Shown here piece by piece: positions 45,055-54,500 of a DNA stretch of 64,000 nucleotides. The DNA is from Eubacteriaceae bacterium UBA6119. GTDB taxonomy: Bacteria; Bacillota; Clostridia; Eubacteriales; UBA1433. Made by a program: the position numbers and the translations under genes. The notes below the pieces were generated by a model. That model searched no databases, was not told the DNA's origin, and saw only the letters and a program-made list of their open reading frames with translations. The first letter of the stretch is position 1, and the number at the start of each line of letters is the position of its first letter. The stretch covers positions 7,023 to 71,022 of the forward strand of contig DIVZ01000001.1 of assembly GCA_002423395.1 (NCBI GenBank), written 5' to 3'.

Positions 45055-46896
45055 TTACATTTCTTTTTTATCATCATTATCGCTTAAGTCTTTGCCGCTT
45101 GCTTCTGTGAATATATCTTTAAACTCTTTTCCTGTAAGTGTTTCTTTTTCAAGCAGCACTTCTGTAACGCGCATCATAGTCGCTTTATTTTCCGATAATA
45201 TTTCCTTCGCTTTTACAAAGCCGTTTTCGATTATTTGTCTTACTTCCTTATCAATTGCCGCCGCAACTTCTTCGCTGTAATTTCTGCTTCTTGCAAAATC
45301 TCTGCCTAAAAAAACTTCCTGACTTCCGGAGCCAAATGTCATCGGACCGAGCATATCGCTCATGCCGAATTCCATTACCATTCTTCTTGCAAGCTCTGTC
45401 GCGCGCTCTATATCATTTGTCGCTCCTGTGCATATGTCGTCAAGAGCAACTTTTTCGGCAGCTCTGCCGCCTAAAAGACCTGTTATCATATCAAGTAATT
45501 TTTGTTTTTTCATATGAACAGAGTCGTTTTCGGGAAGCGATATTGTATAACCTGCAGCCATTCCGCGCGGAATAATTGATATTTCATGCACTTCATCGCA
45601 GTTAGGAAGCAAATACATAACAATCGCATGTCCTACTTCGTGAATTGCTGTAATTCTTTTATCTTCTTCCGTTACAACGCGACTCTTCTTTTCCGGTCCC
45701 GCTATAATTCTCTTCTTAGCTTCTTCCAGTTCAGATTCCGATATCATTTTTTTATTTCTTCTTGCCGCAAGCAACGCTGCTTCGTTTACTAAGTTTTCAA
45801 GATCCGCGCCCGTAAAGCCCACGGTTCCTTTGGCAATGACTTTTAAATCAACGCTTTTATCAAGCGGTTTATTTTTTATATGAACTTTTAAAATCTCTTC
45901 TCTGCCCTTTATGTCGGGAATGCCTATAACAATTTGTCTGTCAAACCTGCCCGGCCGCAATAAAGCAGGGTCCAAAACATCAGGACGGTTAGTCGCTGCT
46001 ACGACTATAACATTTTCGTTTATGCCGAATCCGTCCATTTCAACAAGCAGTTGATTGAGTGTTTGTTCTCTTTCATCATGCCCGCCGCCAAGCCCTGTTC
46101 CTCTTTGCCTGCCGACCGCGTCAATTTCATCAATGAATACTATACAAGGGGCATTTTTCTTTGCGTTGTCAAACAAGTCCCTAACACGCGAAGCTCCCAC
46201 TCCTACAAACATTTCAACAAATTCCGAACCGCTCACGGTAAAGAACGGCACATCGGCTTCTCCCGCAACGGCTCTTGCAAGCAGAGTTTTACCTGTGCCC
46301 GGAGGACCCACCATTAAAACTCCTTTAGGTATTTTTGCGCCGAGTGTGGTATATTTTGCCGGATGTTTTAAAAAATCTACAATTTCCGCCATTTCTTCTT
46401 TTTCTTCATCCGCACCTGCAACATCTTTAAATGTGACTTTCTTACTCGACGGATTAAACATCTTTGCGCTGCTTTTTCCGAAGCTCATTACTTTTCCGCC
46501 GCCCGATGACTGCTGATTCAATAAAAAGAATACAAATATTACTACCCCTATCATCAAAATCAGCGGAAGAACAGTGCTTACCCATGCGTTATTAGTAGGT
46601 ATTACATAGTCTACTGTCGCTCCTCCCGGCTGGATATATTTAATTATCTGCTCATCAAACGCATACGGCGAAACATATGCAATAGCTATATCACCGTTTT
46701 TTAATTTCAGCGTTGCCGTGTATTTGCCTTTATCTATAGTAATTGAGTTGACATTTCCGGCTTCAAGATGCTGAATAACCTGGCTGTACGAAATTGTCTG
46801 CGCATCATTTTTTGAATTGTTTATCATTGTAAGAATTACCATAATGCCTGCAATCACAATTAAATAAAATAATAGTACTCTTAAATTTTTCTTCAT
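45055..46896 (-). CDS. ftsH: ATP-dependent zinc metalloprotease FtsH
   Basis: A 613-residue membrane AAA+ protease that degrades misfolded membrane proteins and regulators. Two membrane helices (about 6-24 and 106-126) flank an extracytoplasmic loop. Walker A is GPPGTGKT (197-204), Walker [10 protein letters not shown], then the second region of homology [10 protein letters not shown]. The zinc site is HEVGH (419-423). It follows hpt by 18 bp in the conserved tilS-hpt-ftsH order. Confidence 0.98.
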   Translation of the reverse strand: MKKNLRVLLFYLIVIAGIMVILTMINNSKNDAQTISYSQVIQHLEAGNVNSITIDKGKYTATLKLKNGDIAIAYVSPYAFDEQIIKYIQPGGATVDYVIPTNNAWVSTVLPLILMIGVVIFVFFLLNQQSSGGGKVMSFGKSSAKMFNPSSKKVTFKDVAGADEEKEEMAEIVDFLKHPAKYTTLGAKIPKGVLMVGPPGTGKTLLARAVAGEADVPFFTVSGSEFVEMFVGVGASRVRDLFDNAKKNAPCIVFIDEIDAVGRQRGTGLGGGHDEREQTLNQLLVEMDGFGINENVIVVAATNRPDVLDPALLRPGRFDRQIVIGIPDIKGREEILKVHIKNKPLDKSVDLKVIAKGTVGFTGADLENLVNEAALLAARRNKKMISESELEEAKKRIIAGPEKKSRVVTEEDKRITAIHEVGHAIVMYLLPNCDEVHEISIIPRGMAAGYTISLPENDSVHMKKQKLLDMITGLLGGRAAEKVALDDICTGATNDIERATELARRMVMEFGMSDMLGPMTFGSGSQEVFLGRDFARSRNYSEEVAAAIDKEVRQIIENGFVKAKEILSENKATMMRVTEVLLEKETLTGKEFKDIFTEASGKDLSDNDDKKEM

Positions 46897-46914
46897 CTAT
46901 TCCCTGCCTATTCG

Positions 46915-47463
46915 TTATTTTCTTTCATAAACGCTTTTTTTGAGTATGCCTATATAAGGCAAATCTCTGTATTTATTTGCATAATCAAGTCCGTATCCGA
47001 CTACGAACTCATTAGGTATATCTGCGCCCTTATAATCTATTTTAATGTCCTCTTGCGGTTTTCTTACATCCAGCTTATTTAACAGCACACACGATTTTAT
47101 GCTTTTGGGATTGTATCCTTTAAGTTTATCAAGCAAGTATGTAAGTGTAACACAGGTGTCGGCTATATCGTCAACGATTATTACATCCCTGCCTTCAAGG
47201 CTTATTTTTGTATTTTTTAGTATTGTAACCGTTCCTTTGCTTATTACATTATCTTCATAAGAACTGGCTTGCATAAAATCAATTTCAGTGTCTATTTTAA
47301 GCTTTCGCATTAAATCAACGGCAAACACTGCGGCGCCGTTTAATATGCACAACAATACGGGTACAGTATTTTTATAATCTTCATCTATTTGAGCCGCAAT
47401 ATCCTTAACTTTATCATCTATCTGCTGCTCGGTCAATAAAATTCTTTCTACATCCTTATGCAT
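46915..47463 (-). CDS. hpt: Hypoxanthine phosphoribosyltransferase
   Basis: A 182-residue purine salvage enzyme making IMP or GMP from base and PRPP. The PRPP loop is V-I-I-V-D-D-I-A-D-T-C-V-T-L, slightly different from the common EDIVDTGxTL, with Cys where Gly is usual. The C-terminal FVVGYGLDYANKYRDLPYIG is typical of Hpt. It begins 6 bp after tilS, as in many Firmicutes. Confidence 0.96.
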   Translation of the reverse strand: MHKDVERILLTEQQIDDKVKDIAAQIDEDYKNTVPVLLCILNGAAVFAVDLMRKLKIDTEIDFMQASSYEDNVISKGTVTILKNTKISLEGRDVIIVDDIADTCVTLTYLLDKLKGYNPKSIKSCVLLNKLDVRKPQEDIKIDYKGADIPNEFVVGYGLDYANKYRDLPYIGILKKSVYERK

Positions 47464-47469
47464 TATCCG

Positions 47470-48861
47470 TTACAAACTCTTTGCTGAAATTTTTAATATA
47501 TTCTTAGTACCTTCATCCACTTTATATTTATCGCTTAAAGCATACCCTATAATCCAAATTATATTTTCTTCATCGCACAGTAGCAAAATATTATCTCTTT
47601 GCTGTTTTGGTACTTTATTGTTAATGTAATATTTTTTAACGCTTGTGCTTCCTTTTAGCCCTATAGGATATATTTTATCGCCGGATTGTCTGTTCCTAAT
47701 AAAAATATTACCTTTTATTTTATCATAATCTATATACTTTTCATATGTTGAACTGTATTTTTTTTCAAATGATTCAACTTTTTCAAGCAAAATTTTAATT
47801 CCCGATTGCCGGATTATATTTTCATTTCCATAAATTATAGGATATTTAAAGCTTTTTTCTGTAACATTGTCACATTTAATGCGTTCAATTATTAAAAATT
47901 CATACTCCCTCTTTGCAACGATATCTCCGGGCAAGTCAATACTCCATATAGTATTTGATACAGGCATTGACAAAATACTGTCTATATTCTTTTTTTCTAT
48001 GTTTATAAGAGATTTAATTTCGTCAATCATATATCTGATAATATATGGTTTTATATATCTATTTGCGCAGTATAGCATATCAATGTTAATTTTTGCTGTG
48101 CCGTCGTTGATGATTATGTGATTTTTATAATAACTTAGCTCTTTATTAATTTTATCTATGGTTATTTTTGCCTGATTGCAAAGCCTTATAATGATATCGC
48201 CAAAGTCAGGTTTTATCTTTGTTAGATTTGGTATTATAAGATTTCTTATTTTATTTCTGAAATACTCATTTTCATAATTAGTTTTGTCTATGCAGTAAGT
48301 AATTTTATTTTTATCAAGATAAGTGGTAATTTCAGTCTTTTTTATATATAACAAAGGCCTTATTATTCCGTCTTTTCGTTTTATATCTATACCACACAAT
48401 CCGTCTATGCCTGTTCCTCTTACGCATCTCATAAGAATCGTTTCGACATTATCATCATAGTGATGCGCTGTTGCTATGCTGTCTGCGTTTAACTCGTCTT
48501 TAAGCAAAAATAACTCTTTATATCTTAGATCTCTTCCCGCCTGTTCTACAGACAAGTTGTTTAATTTTGAGTAATTTAAGACATCTATTTTTCTTTTATA
48601 GCAAATAACTTCTAACTCTTTGCATAATTGGATGCATCTTTTTTCATCAGCATCAGCATCCGCGCCTCTTAGCATATGATTTATGTGCACAGCGTAAATT
48701 TTGAAATCAATTATGCCGCTCAGCTTTTTAAGTATAATTAAAAGAGCCGTAGAGTCGGCTCCCCCCGAGAGCGCCAGCAGTACGGTTTGTTTACTTGAAA
48801 TTAGATTATATTTTATTATTGTTTCATATATTTTATTTTCAAGAAAGCTAAGGTTATCCAT
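47470..48861 (-). CDS. tilS: tRNA(Ile) lysidine synthetase
   Basis: A 463-residue N-type ATP-pyrophosphatase that puts lysine on C34 of tRNA-Ile(CAU). The P-loop is LALSGGADSTALL, followed by YAVHINHMLRG, a central TilS domain and a C-terminal substrate-recognition domain (GDKIYPIGLKGSTSVKKY). I choose ATG 48861 (MDNLSF). It has no SD, but a TTGTAA-17-TATAAT promoter ends 7 nt before it, so the message may be leaderless. An in-frame ATG at 48870 is also without SD. Confidence 0.94.
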   Translation of the reverse strand: MDNLSFLENKIYETIIKYNLISSKQTVLLALSGGADSTALLIILKKLSGIIDFKIYAVHINHMLRGADADADEKRCIQLCKELEVICYKRKIDVLNYSKLNNLSVEQAGRDLRYKELFLLKDELNADSIATAHHYDDNVETILMRCVRGTGIDGLCGIDIKRKDGIIRPLLYIKKTEITTYLDKNKITYCIDKTNYENEYFRNKIRNLIIPNLTKIKPDFGDIIIRLCNQAKITIDKINKELSYYKNHIIINDGTAKINIDMLYCANRYIKPYIIRYMIDEIKSLINIEKKNIDSILSMPVSNTIWSIDLPGDIVAKREYEFLIIERIKCDNVTEKSFKYPIIYGNENIIRQSGIKILLEKVESFEKKYSSTYEKYIDYDKIKGNIFIRNRQSGDKIYPIGLKGSTSVKKYYINNKVPKQQRDNILLLCDEENIIWIIGYALSDKYKVDEGTKNILKISAKSL

Positions 48862-48868
48862 GAAAATC

Positions 48869-48897
48869 ATTATATAATATGCATATAATATTTACAA
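48869..48897 (-). promoter_or_regulatory. tilS promoter, start point on the ATG
   Basis: Minus strand: TTGTAA (48897-48892), 17 nt, TATAAT (48874-48869), then 7 nt to the A of the ATG at 48861. It lies in the 46-bp gap between spoIIE and tilS. Confidence 0.55.
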
Positions 48898-48907
48898 ATA
48901 TTTTATC

Positions 48908-51196
48908 TCAGCTAAGCCTTTCCCAAACTTTTGCAACCATTACAGTTATATCGTCAATATTTTCACTGTCTGTAAGCTCTTGGAAACGGTCAAAAATACT
49001 GTCGACTATCATCTGCGGACTTCTGCCTGCAGTGCTTTTTATAATTCTGCATATTTGATCGTCGTCTAATGCCGATGCAAATCCGTCGGAAAACATATAT
49101 ATATAACTGTTGGGTTCCAAATTTCTGAAAGCTGTTTTGATATTTGGTTTATCCAGTATGCCTATGGGTGTAGAATCAAATTCAATTTTCTCTATCATTT
49201 TTTCAGTTTTGATGTAAGTTGCGCACGCTCCCGCTTTCATAATAACAGCATCCGATGTATACTCGTCAAACAGCAAGGCGTCCAGGGTGGAAAATATTTC
49301 TTTTTCATCATCAGTATCCATAACGCCGTTTGCCATATTAACCGCGGTCTTTATATCTATGCCGCTTCCTAAAAGGTCCTCTATTATATCCAAAAGCTTA
49401 CCGCTGTAGGTTTGGGCTGCCCTTCCGCTGCCCATTCCGTCCGCTATTGCCGCAAGTACAAGCCCTTTGTCTATGTCGGCAACGGTGCTGCTGTCTCCCG
49501 AATATTCTGAATCTCTTTTTGCCGTTTTTTTCTGCGCGACAGAAAGCCGCATTAAAGGAGATTCTATAAACAGACAAATAGTCCCGTCTTGTGTTCTGTA
49601 TTCAGATTCAAAATCTACTTTTACCCCAACTGAACTTAATATGCAGTCAGAAATTATGCTGCGTATCTGCCGGGAAATACTATCCTCATTTAAATTAATG
49701 AATATTCTCATAATCTTGCGCCTGTCGCTGAATACAAAAGCAGACCGGCAATCTATGTTCTGCCTTCTTATGGATGAAATTATACTTTTTTCTTCATCTT
49801 CATGTTTTAAAACTCCGTTTTGGAGCATTGAAAATATTTCTTCGCTCAGCTCAATTAAACTCTGCTGCTTTGTAAGAAAATATTCTCTTTGCCTGTCAAG
49901 CTGTCTTTGCCTGTCTTTGCGTTCCATTGAATTTTTAATCAGGTAATTCATTGACAATTTCATTAAATCGGGTTTTTTGCAGTTTTTAATGAATTCAGAT
50001 TTATCGATAGCTTTTTCATTTCCGAATTTTCTGACGCTGTCAGTAAACATCGATATTTTATTGTTAGCATTTATAGACCAGCAGTTATTGTACATATAAC
50101 AAAGCGAACAAACATCTTTTATAATATGTCCCAGTATTGTTTTGCTTTTATCTGCTGGCAAGCTTCTTTTTTCGTCTTTAATATATAACACATTTTGAGC
50201 CGCCCTCTGCTTGTCCATCTGCTGCTTCATATAAATATTTAGTGCTTCGTTATTTAAATCCTTATCTTTAATTTCCGCAATGCCGACTTCTTTTTTAAAA
50301 GCAGGCAGCGCTATAAACAAAACAGCCGCCGCGGCCGCTTCTTTTATATATGAAAATATTCCGCTCAGTCCGTCCGCATATCCCAAAATTGCGGTCATCC
50401 CCAATATAAACGCTATTGCCGCGGTAACTTTATTTAATTTCATGCCTATACATGCAAGCAGAGACGCGAATGATAAAACAGCCATTACTGATATATCGGC
50501 GTTTTCACTTAAAACAAGCGCTAGAGATATAAGAATGGATACGGGCAGCGCCGCTTTAATGCCTTCGTAATATACGCACAGCAATATTGAGAAAATGGCA
50601 AACATCATCATAATATTATAACGATAAAAAACCAAGCCGTTTAAAGCTACTAAGAGGACTATTAATATAATGCCTGCGCTTATAATTTCTTCATCAGCAA
50701 GTGATTTTCTTTTTGGGTATGTCTTTATTGAGTTAATACCTATATTAAAAACATAATACATGCAGAATGCGCATACCGCTTCTGCGCCGTATATTATATA
50801 ACTTATAGCAGGTTTTGACATAATAAGAATTATAATAAGCGAAGCTATAATTGTGCATCCTGTCGCTATAATTGCTTTATAAATATTTTTTGAATTAAAA
50901 AAATTCGCGTATTTTACTCCATACAGCAAAACCAGCACAATTGCGACTCTGATGCTCAGGCTTGCATCGCCTATTGTAAGAGTTCCTAAAATTGCAAAAG
51001 CAGGCGTTATTTTTTTATTTGAATCGAGTATCGCAAACGCAAGAAACCCGAAAACAAAAGGAGACAATTCTCCTAAAATGACGCTTCTTCCTATAACAAA
51101 CGATAACACAGCATAAATTATGTACGATTTTATTTGAAGTTTTTTTATTTTCTCTTTAAGCCCGAACTTGTCCTTTGTTTGGGAAACAGTCTGCAT
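48908..51196 (-). CDS. spoIIE: Stage II sporulation protein E
   Basis: A 762-residue membrane phosphatase that dephosphorylates SpoIIAA to activate sigma-F in the forespore. The N-terminal half has about ten hydrophobic helices, a central coiled region follows, and the C-terminal PP2C domain has IADGMGSGRAA and SDGFASALDDD metal-binding motifs. ATG 51196 is preceded by GGAAGGAGAT; an in-frame TTG at 51211 is inside that SD. Its presence marks an endospore former. It stands upstream of tilS-hpt-ftsH, the same neighbourhood as in Bacillus. Confidence 0.97.
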   Translation of the reverse strand: MQTVSQTKDKFGLKEKIKKLQIKSYIIYAVLSFVIGRSVILGELSPFVFGFLAFAILDSNKKITPAFAILGTLTIGDASLSIRVAIVLVLLYGVKYANFFNSKNIYKAIIATGCTIIASLIIILIMSKPAISYIIYGAEAVCAFCMYYVFNIGINSIKTYPKRKSLADEEIISAGIILIVLLVALNGLVFYRYNIMMMFAIFSILLCVYYEGIKAALPVSILISLALVLSENADISVMAVLSFASLLACIGMKLNKVTAAIAFILGMTAILGYADGLSGIFSYIKEAAAAAVLFIALPAFKKEVGIAEIKDKDLNNEALNIYMKQQMDKQRAAQNVLYIKDEKRSLPADKSKTILGHIIKDVCSLCYMYNNCWSINANNKISMFTDSVRKFGNEKAIDKSEFIKNCKKPDLMKLSMNYLIKNSMERKDRQRQLDRQREYFLTKQQSLIELSEEIFSMLQNGVLKHEDEEKSIISSIRRQNIDCRSAFVFSDRRKIMRIFINLNEDSISRQIRSIISDCILSSVGVKVDFESEYRTQDGTICLFIESPLMRLSVAQKKTAKRDSEYSGDSSTVADIDKGLVLAAIADGMGSGRAAQTYSGKLLDIIEDLLGSGIDIKTAVNMANGVMDTDDEKEIFSTLDALLFDEYTSDAVIMKAGACATYIKTEKMIEKIEFDSTPIGILDKPNIKTAFRNLEPNSYIYMFSDGFASALDDDQICRIIKSTAGRSPQMIVDSIFDRFQELTDSENIDDITVMVAKVWERLS

Positions 51197-51334
51197 TCTA
51201 TCTCCTTCCAACCCGCTAATGAGTTATTAGAAAAGTTATCCTTTAAACTTTTTTTCATTATATCTACTTAGATTTAAAAATTATGTCAGATATGGAATTC
51301 AAACTATTTGTAAAATTATAGTAAGTTTTTGAGA

Positions 51335-51364
51335 ATAAAATAACCCTCGGTTAAAAACCGAGAG
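51335..51364 (-). terminator. Terminator of the SRP RNA
   Basis: Minus strand: CTCTCGG-tttttaa-CCGAGGG followed by TTATTTTATT, 12 nt beyond the RNA's closing stem. Confidence 0.8.
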
Positions 51365-51376
51365 TTTTCATCATGT

Positions 51377-51651
51377 AAAGCCGTACGCCCTTCTTCGATA
51401 TTTTATTATAAGTGAGTCTATACCATCAGCTCGCACCAGGTATATCCGCGGCACATACTGCTATCAGTTTATCGCTGCTTCCTTCCGGACCTGACGAGGT
51501 TCGCCGAATAGTATTGCACGGAGCCCGATGGTCAACACCTCAAAATATATTCTCTTTAACCTATAATAAGCCTACCTCGGTCGGGCATCTGCCCTGCTGT
51601 AGCGGATTGCAGGTTACAAGGCACCGCTGACTCCCCGCATAGTACGGCTTA
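51377..51651 (-). ncRNA. ffs: Signal recognition particle RNA, large (Alu-containing) type
   Basis: About 275 nt on the minus strand. The S-domain helix 8 has GTCAGGTCCGGAAGGAAGCA, with its GGAA tetraloop, the universal Ffh-binding site. The 5' part GGGGAGTCAGCGGTGC, then CCTGCAATCCGCTACAGCAG is the Alu domain of the long Firmicute SRP RNA. The termini AAGCCGTAC (51651 downward) and GTACGGCTTT (51386-51377) close the molecule. A promoter and terminator flank it. Confidence 0.96.
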
Positions 51652-51654
51652 AAT

Positions 51655-51683
51655 AATATAACATATTTATAGATTTTATTCAA
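51655..51683 (-). promoter_or_regulatory. SRP RNA promoter
   Basis: Minus strand: TTGAAT (51683-51678), 17 nt, TATATT (51660-51655), placing the start at the first bases of the RNA. Confidence 0.7.
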
Positions 51684-51716
51684 TTTTTATTTGCTGACAT
51701 ATTATTCAATTAATAT

Positions 51717-52484
51717 TTATTGGATGTCAGAAAAATTGTAAGAGACATTAAACCTGTTGCGTATAAGTTCATTTTCTATTATTCGCAAGTTTTCATCTTC
51801 TTCAAACATTTTACCCGCAAGCAGCACTTTATTTATTCCGTGAAATTCTCTTAAATCCTTGCACATAAAAACAGAAATATCAATTATGCTTTTATAAAAC
51901 TTAGCAGACATAACTTCTTTTTTTTCGTCTTTTTTTATATCAGCTAACAGTCCCAGAATTATGTCTTTTATTCCGACTATAAACATTTTATTTGTGTATC
52001 GAATATTAAATTCGTATTCATTATTAATATTTTTTAAATGTTTAAGAGCTAATTCTTTCATTTCAACATTTGATATATTCATTAAAAACGCGGCAGCGTT
52101 AAAAAAGCTTTTTATATCGCTTTTCCTACTTATAATATTTCCATTTATCTTATTAAACGCGCTGTGGATATCATATTCATAAAAATGCTTAGGCGTATGC
52201 CTTTTCGCATCATCTTTATAAATATCGCAAATAAGACCTAACGCCGATATAAGCGCAGGCGGATATAATGTTTGAGTATCATTATCAATACAAATACATT
52301 CAAATCCTCCGGCTTTAATTATGTATTTTGAACTGTATATTAAAAATTCTCCCGAATATATGTTATTTTCAAAATTATTATCGTAATCAAATATAACAGC
52401 AATACTTTTACCGTTTTTTAATGCATGTTTTAGAAGGTTTTCATTTGTGAAATTCAGTTTCGGGCAATGTATTCCGTCTTTCAA
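51717..52484 (-). CDS. Shortened HypF-like (Kae1/carbamoyltransferase-fold) protein
   Basis: A 255-residue protein with TTG start (52484) 7 nt after GGGAGGA. Residues 33-60 (S-I-A-V-I-F-D-Y-D-N-N-F, then Y-S-G-E-F-L-I) and the end (S-A-K-F-Y-K-S-I-I-D, then F-H-G-I-N-K-V-L-L-A-G-K-M-F) line up with the carbamoyltransferase domain of hydrogenase maturation factor HypF. It lacks the acylphosphatase, zinc-finger and YrdC domains. It also lacks the H-H-H-A-H metal motif that should precede the first strand, and the usual G-G-V-F is G-K-M-F. It is probably not a working HypF, and no hyp or hydrogenase gene is near. The relation is inferred from pattern only. Confidence 0.55.
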   Translation of the reverse strand: MKDGIHCPKLNFTNENLLKHALKNGKSIAVIFDYDNNFENNIYSGEFLIYSSKYIIKAGGFECICIDNDTQTLYPPALISALGLICDIYKDDAKRHTPKHFYEYDIHSAFNKINGNIISRKSDIKSFFNAAAFLMNISNVEMKELALKHLKNINNEYEFNIRYTNKMFIVGIKDIILGLLADIKKDEKKEVMSAKFYKSIIDISVFMCKDLREFHGINKVLLAGKMFEEDENLRIIENELIRNRFNVSYNFSDIQ

Positions 52485-52624
52485 GAAAATTCCTCCCAGC
52501 ACTATTAAACTGATATTTTATTTATAAAAATTATTGCTTTTTCAAAAAAGGTAGTTCTAATTACTATGCTGATAAATTAAATATATGCTAAAAAGTATAA
52601 TACGCGCATTTTTTATTATAATAA

Positions 52625-52654
52625 AACCCGTCAGCAATAATTTGCCAACGGGTT
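52625..52654. other. Hairpin between divergent genes
   Basis: AACCCGT-ca-GCAA-taat-TTGC-ca-ACGGGTT: a 7+4 bp stem, T-rich on both sides (TTATCTTTATTTT on plus, TTTTATTATAAT on minus). It looks like a terminator but lies between the starts of two divergent genes, where no transcript is expected to end. It may terminate a small unseen RNA or act as an attenuator. The rest of 52503-52753 is AT-rich. Confidence 0.5.
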
Positions 52655-52753
52655 ATCTTTATTTTCTGAATTTATATTACCACAAAACATAAAAAAATTC
52701 AAGTCTTGCAATACAGGCGCTTTATAGTTATGCTTATTATAGAGGTGGTGCAA

Positions 52754-53218
52754 TTGGATACGAATTTTAGCTTAGCGCTTGTAGATATGCAAAAAAAACA
52801 AGCAATAAATGAACTTAGTCAATGTAATACCAAAACAGCTCAATATGGTCTGTATTTGTCTGATCAGCAAATTGATACTATGGTTATGAGTCGTTTTAAC
52901 GCGCTTAAAGATACAGGCCGTATTGAGTTCGGAACGGGTATTTTGAAAAAATTAGTAGACGCATTTTGTGCTTCGCCCTATATCTCTCAGGAAAATTACG
53001 TCGATACCATAATTGAACTTCAAGAAATTTTTTATTATTTTAAGAACGAGTCTATGGAGCGCATCTCTGATGATGAGTTAATTGAATATATGAAAAACCA
53101 TTTTGACGATGAATGCCAAGGCTCACTTGAATATCTTACGGGAACATCTTTGGAAGAGCTTTGCCGAGATTTAAGATATGGCAGAAAATATCCTTTTGGG
53201 AAACGCAATGAGCGATAG
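52754..53218 (+). CDS. DUF6323 family protein
   Basis: A 154-residue soluble, acidic protein starting at TTG 52754 behind GAGGTGG; an ATG-led extension from 52706 has no SD. The sequence M-D-T-N-F-S-L-A-L through Y-G-L-Y-L-S-D-Q-Q-I and G-I-L-K-K-L-V-D-A-F-C-x-S-P-Y-I matches the small helical DUF6323 family of Clostridia. Function unknown. It overlaps the next gene by 11 nt, and the two are usually found together. Confidence 0.72.
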   Translation: MDTNFSLALVDMQKKQAINELSQCNTKTAQYGLYLSDQQIDTMVMSRFNALKDTGRIEFGTGILKKLVDAFCASPYISQENYVDTIIELQEIFYYFKNESMERISDDELIEYMKNHFDDECQGSLEYLTGTSLEELCRDLRYGRKYPFGKRNER

Positions 53219-54464
53219 CAATAACAACTACCTTGCGCTCATTTCAAATCAGGCATTGCAGGATGGTATTCTTAGCGATGATGATGTGTTAGACATCCAA
53301 ATGAAACTTTTCAGTTTACTTGCAAAGCGCACTCATCGGTATACTATGGACGACAGCAGTTCCGTGCCCATAGAAATTGCAGAAGATCTATATCAATCGA
53401 TTTGTTTCTCAATTAGTCTTTTCCTAAAACAAACCGGCAATTCGATATTATTTTTAAAAGACACCGAGCCCGGACAGTTATTAAAATTAGCATGGACTGA
53501 AATTGAACTGCAGATAAAAGAAGGTAAAAAACTGCTCAAGCTGGTTAGAAGCACTTCACAAAAGATTGATAATAAATCCTATATTGATACGTTAAAAGAA
53601 ATAGGCAATTTCTTTAAAGATTATGACTATCGTTTTTACGCGCATGAAATACAATGTGATATTGATTATCAACTATGCCATCCATTAAATAAAGAATTGC
53701 AGGGCATTGAATATATCAATGAATATTTAAGAAGTCTGCTAATTGAAAACGAGTTTTGCAGTCATTTTGATAAAGGGATTATCGTAGCGCTTCTGCGCAG
53801 CTATTGCCCTGATTACAAAGATTTGCTTATTAACTTATATGAACCCGTCGCTGTCAATGCGTTTGCTCTAGCTTTATTGCATGAAGATATTTTCGCATTG
53901 GATATTACCGATTTTCATCGCGATAAATTATTGCGCTGTTTTAATATGTGGTCAAGGCAACACGCCGAAATAGAACTTCGCAAAGCTGCAAGCCAAATTT
54001 GCAGCAGTTTGCAAATCAAAGACACTGCAAAAATTGAATACCTGAAAAATACGGCACTGCACATTTATCCCAGAGTTGCCGCAGCGCTGCCTTCTAAATG
54101 CTTGGATAAAATCTTTCTTTCACTATCTTATAAGCTGCCTGACAAAATTCATAGCGTGTCATTCTTTGATAAAAAGCAAATGGACGATGAAGAACTTATC
54201 AAATTAATTGATGAAATTAACAACTGCAACTCAGTCTTTGACAAAATCGCTTTGCTAAAAGAAAAAGTTCATAGCCTGCAAGACTTAGTTGAAGTTCTAA
54301 GCGATTGCTTTTGGAGCGAAGAATGTATTGCATTATTTGAAACCTTTGAAGCTGCCGAATTAAATTTGCTGCAGTTTTTTTTAGATAATCAATCGGAACA
54401 ATGGACTTCTAATACAGCTTGGGAAACCCAATATTATAATTATATAAAAAACATAAAAAAATAA
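53208..54464 (+). CDS. DUF6179 family protein
   Basis: A 418-residue soluble, helix-rich protein with no membrane segment and no catalytic motif that I recognise. ATG 53208 lies in the last codons of the DUF6323 gene (11-nt overlap), with GGGAAA as a weak SD; an upstream ATG at 53178 would add ten residues. Family recognition is from memory of the DUF6323/DUF6179 pair. Function unknown. A short terminator follows. Confidence 0.7.
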   Translation: MSDSNNNYLALISNQALQDGILSDDDVLDIQMKLFSLLAKRTHRYTMDDSSSVPIEIAEDLYQSICFSISLFLKQTGNSILFLKDTEPGQLLKLAWTEIELQIKEGKKLLKLVRSTSQKIDNKSYIDTLKEIGNFFKDYDYRFYAHEIQCDIDYQLCHPLNKELQGIEYINEYLRSLLIENEFCSHFDKGIIVALLRSYCPDYKDLLINLYEPVAVNAFALALLHEDIFALDITDFHRDKLLRCFNMWSRQHAEIELRKAASQICSSLQIKDTAKIEYLKNTALHIYPRVAAALPSKCLDKIFLSLSYKLPDKIHSVSFFDKKQMDDEELIKLIDEINNCNSVFDKIALLKEKVHSLQDLVEVLSDCFWSEECIALFETFEAAELNLLQFFLDNQSEQWTSNTAWETQYYNYIKNIKK

Positions 54465-54490
54465 TCGGAATATAAATATATTCCGATTTG
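54463..54490. terminator. Terminator between DUF6179 and metK
   Basis: AATCGGAATATA pairs with TATATTCCGATT, followed by TTG on plus and TTATTTTT on minus; it overlaps the DUF6179 stop and serves two convergent genes. Confidence 0.75.
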
Positions 54491-54500
54491 TTAAATAATT

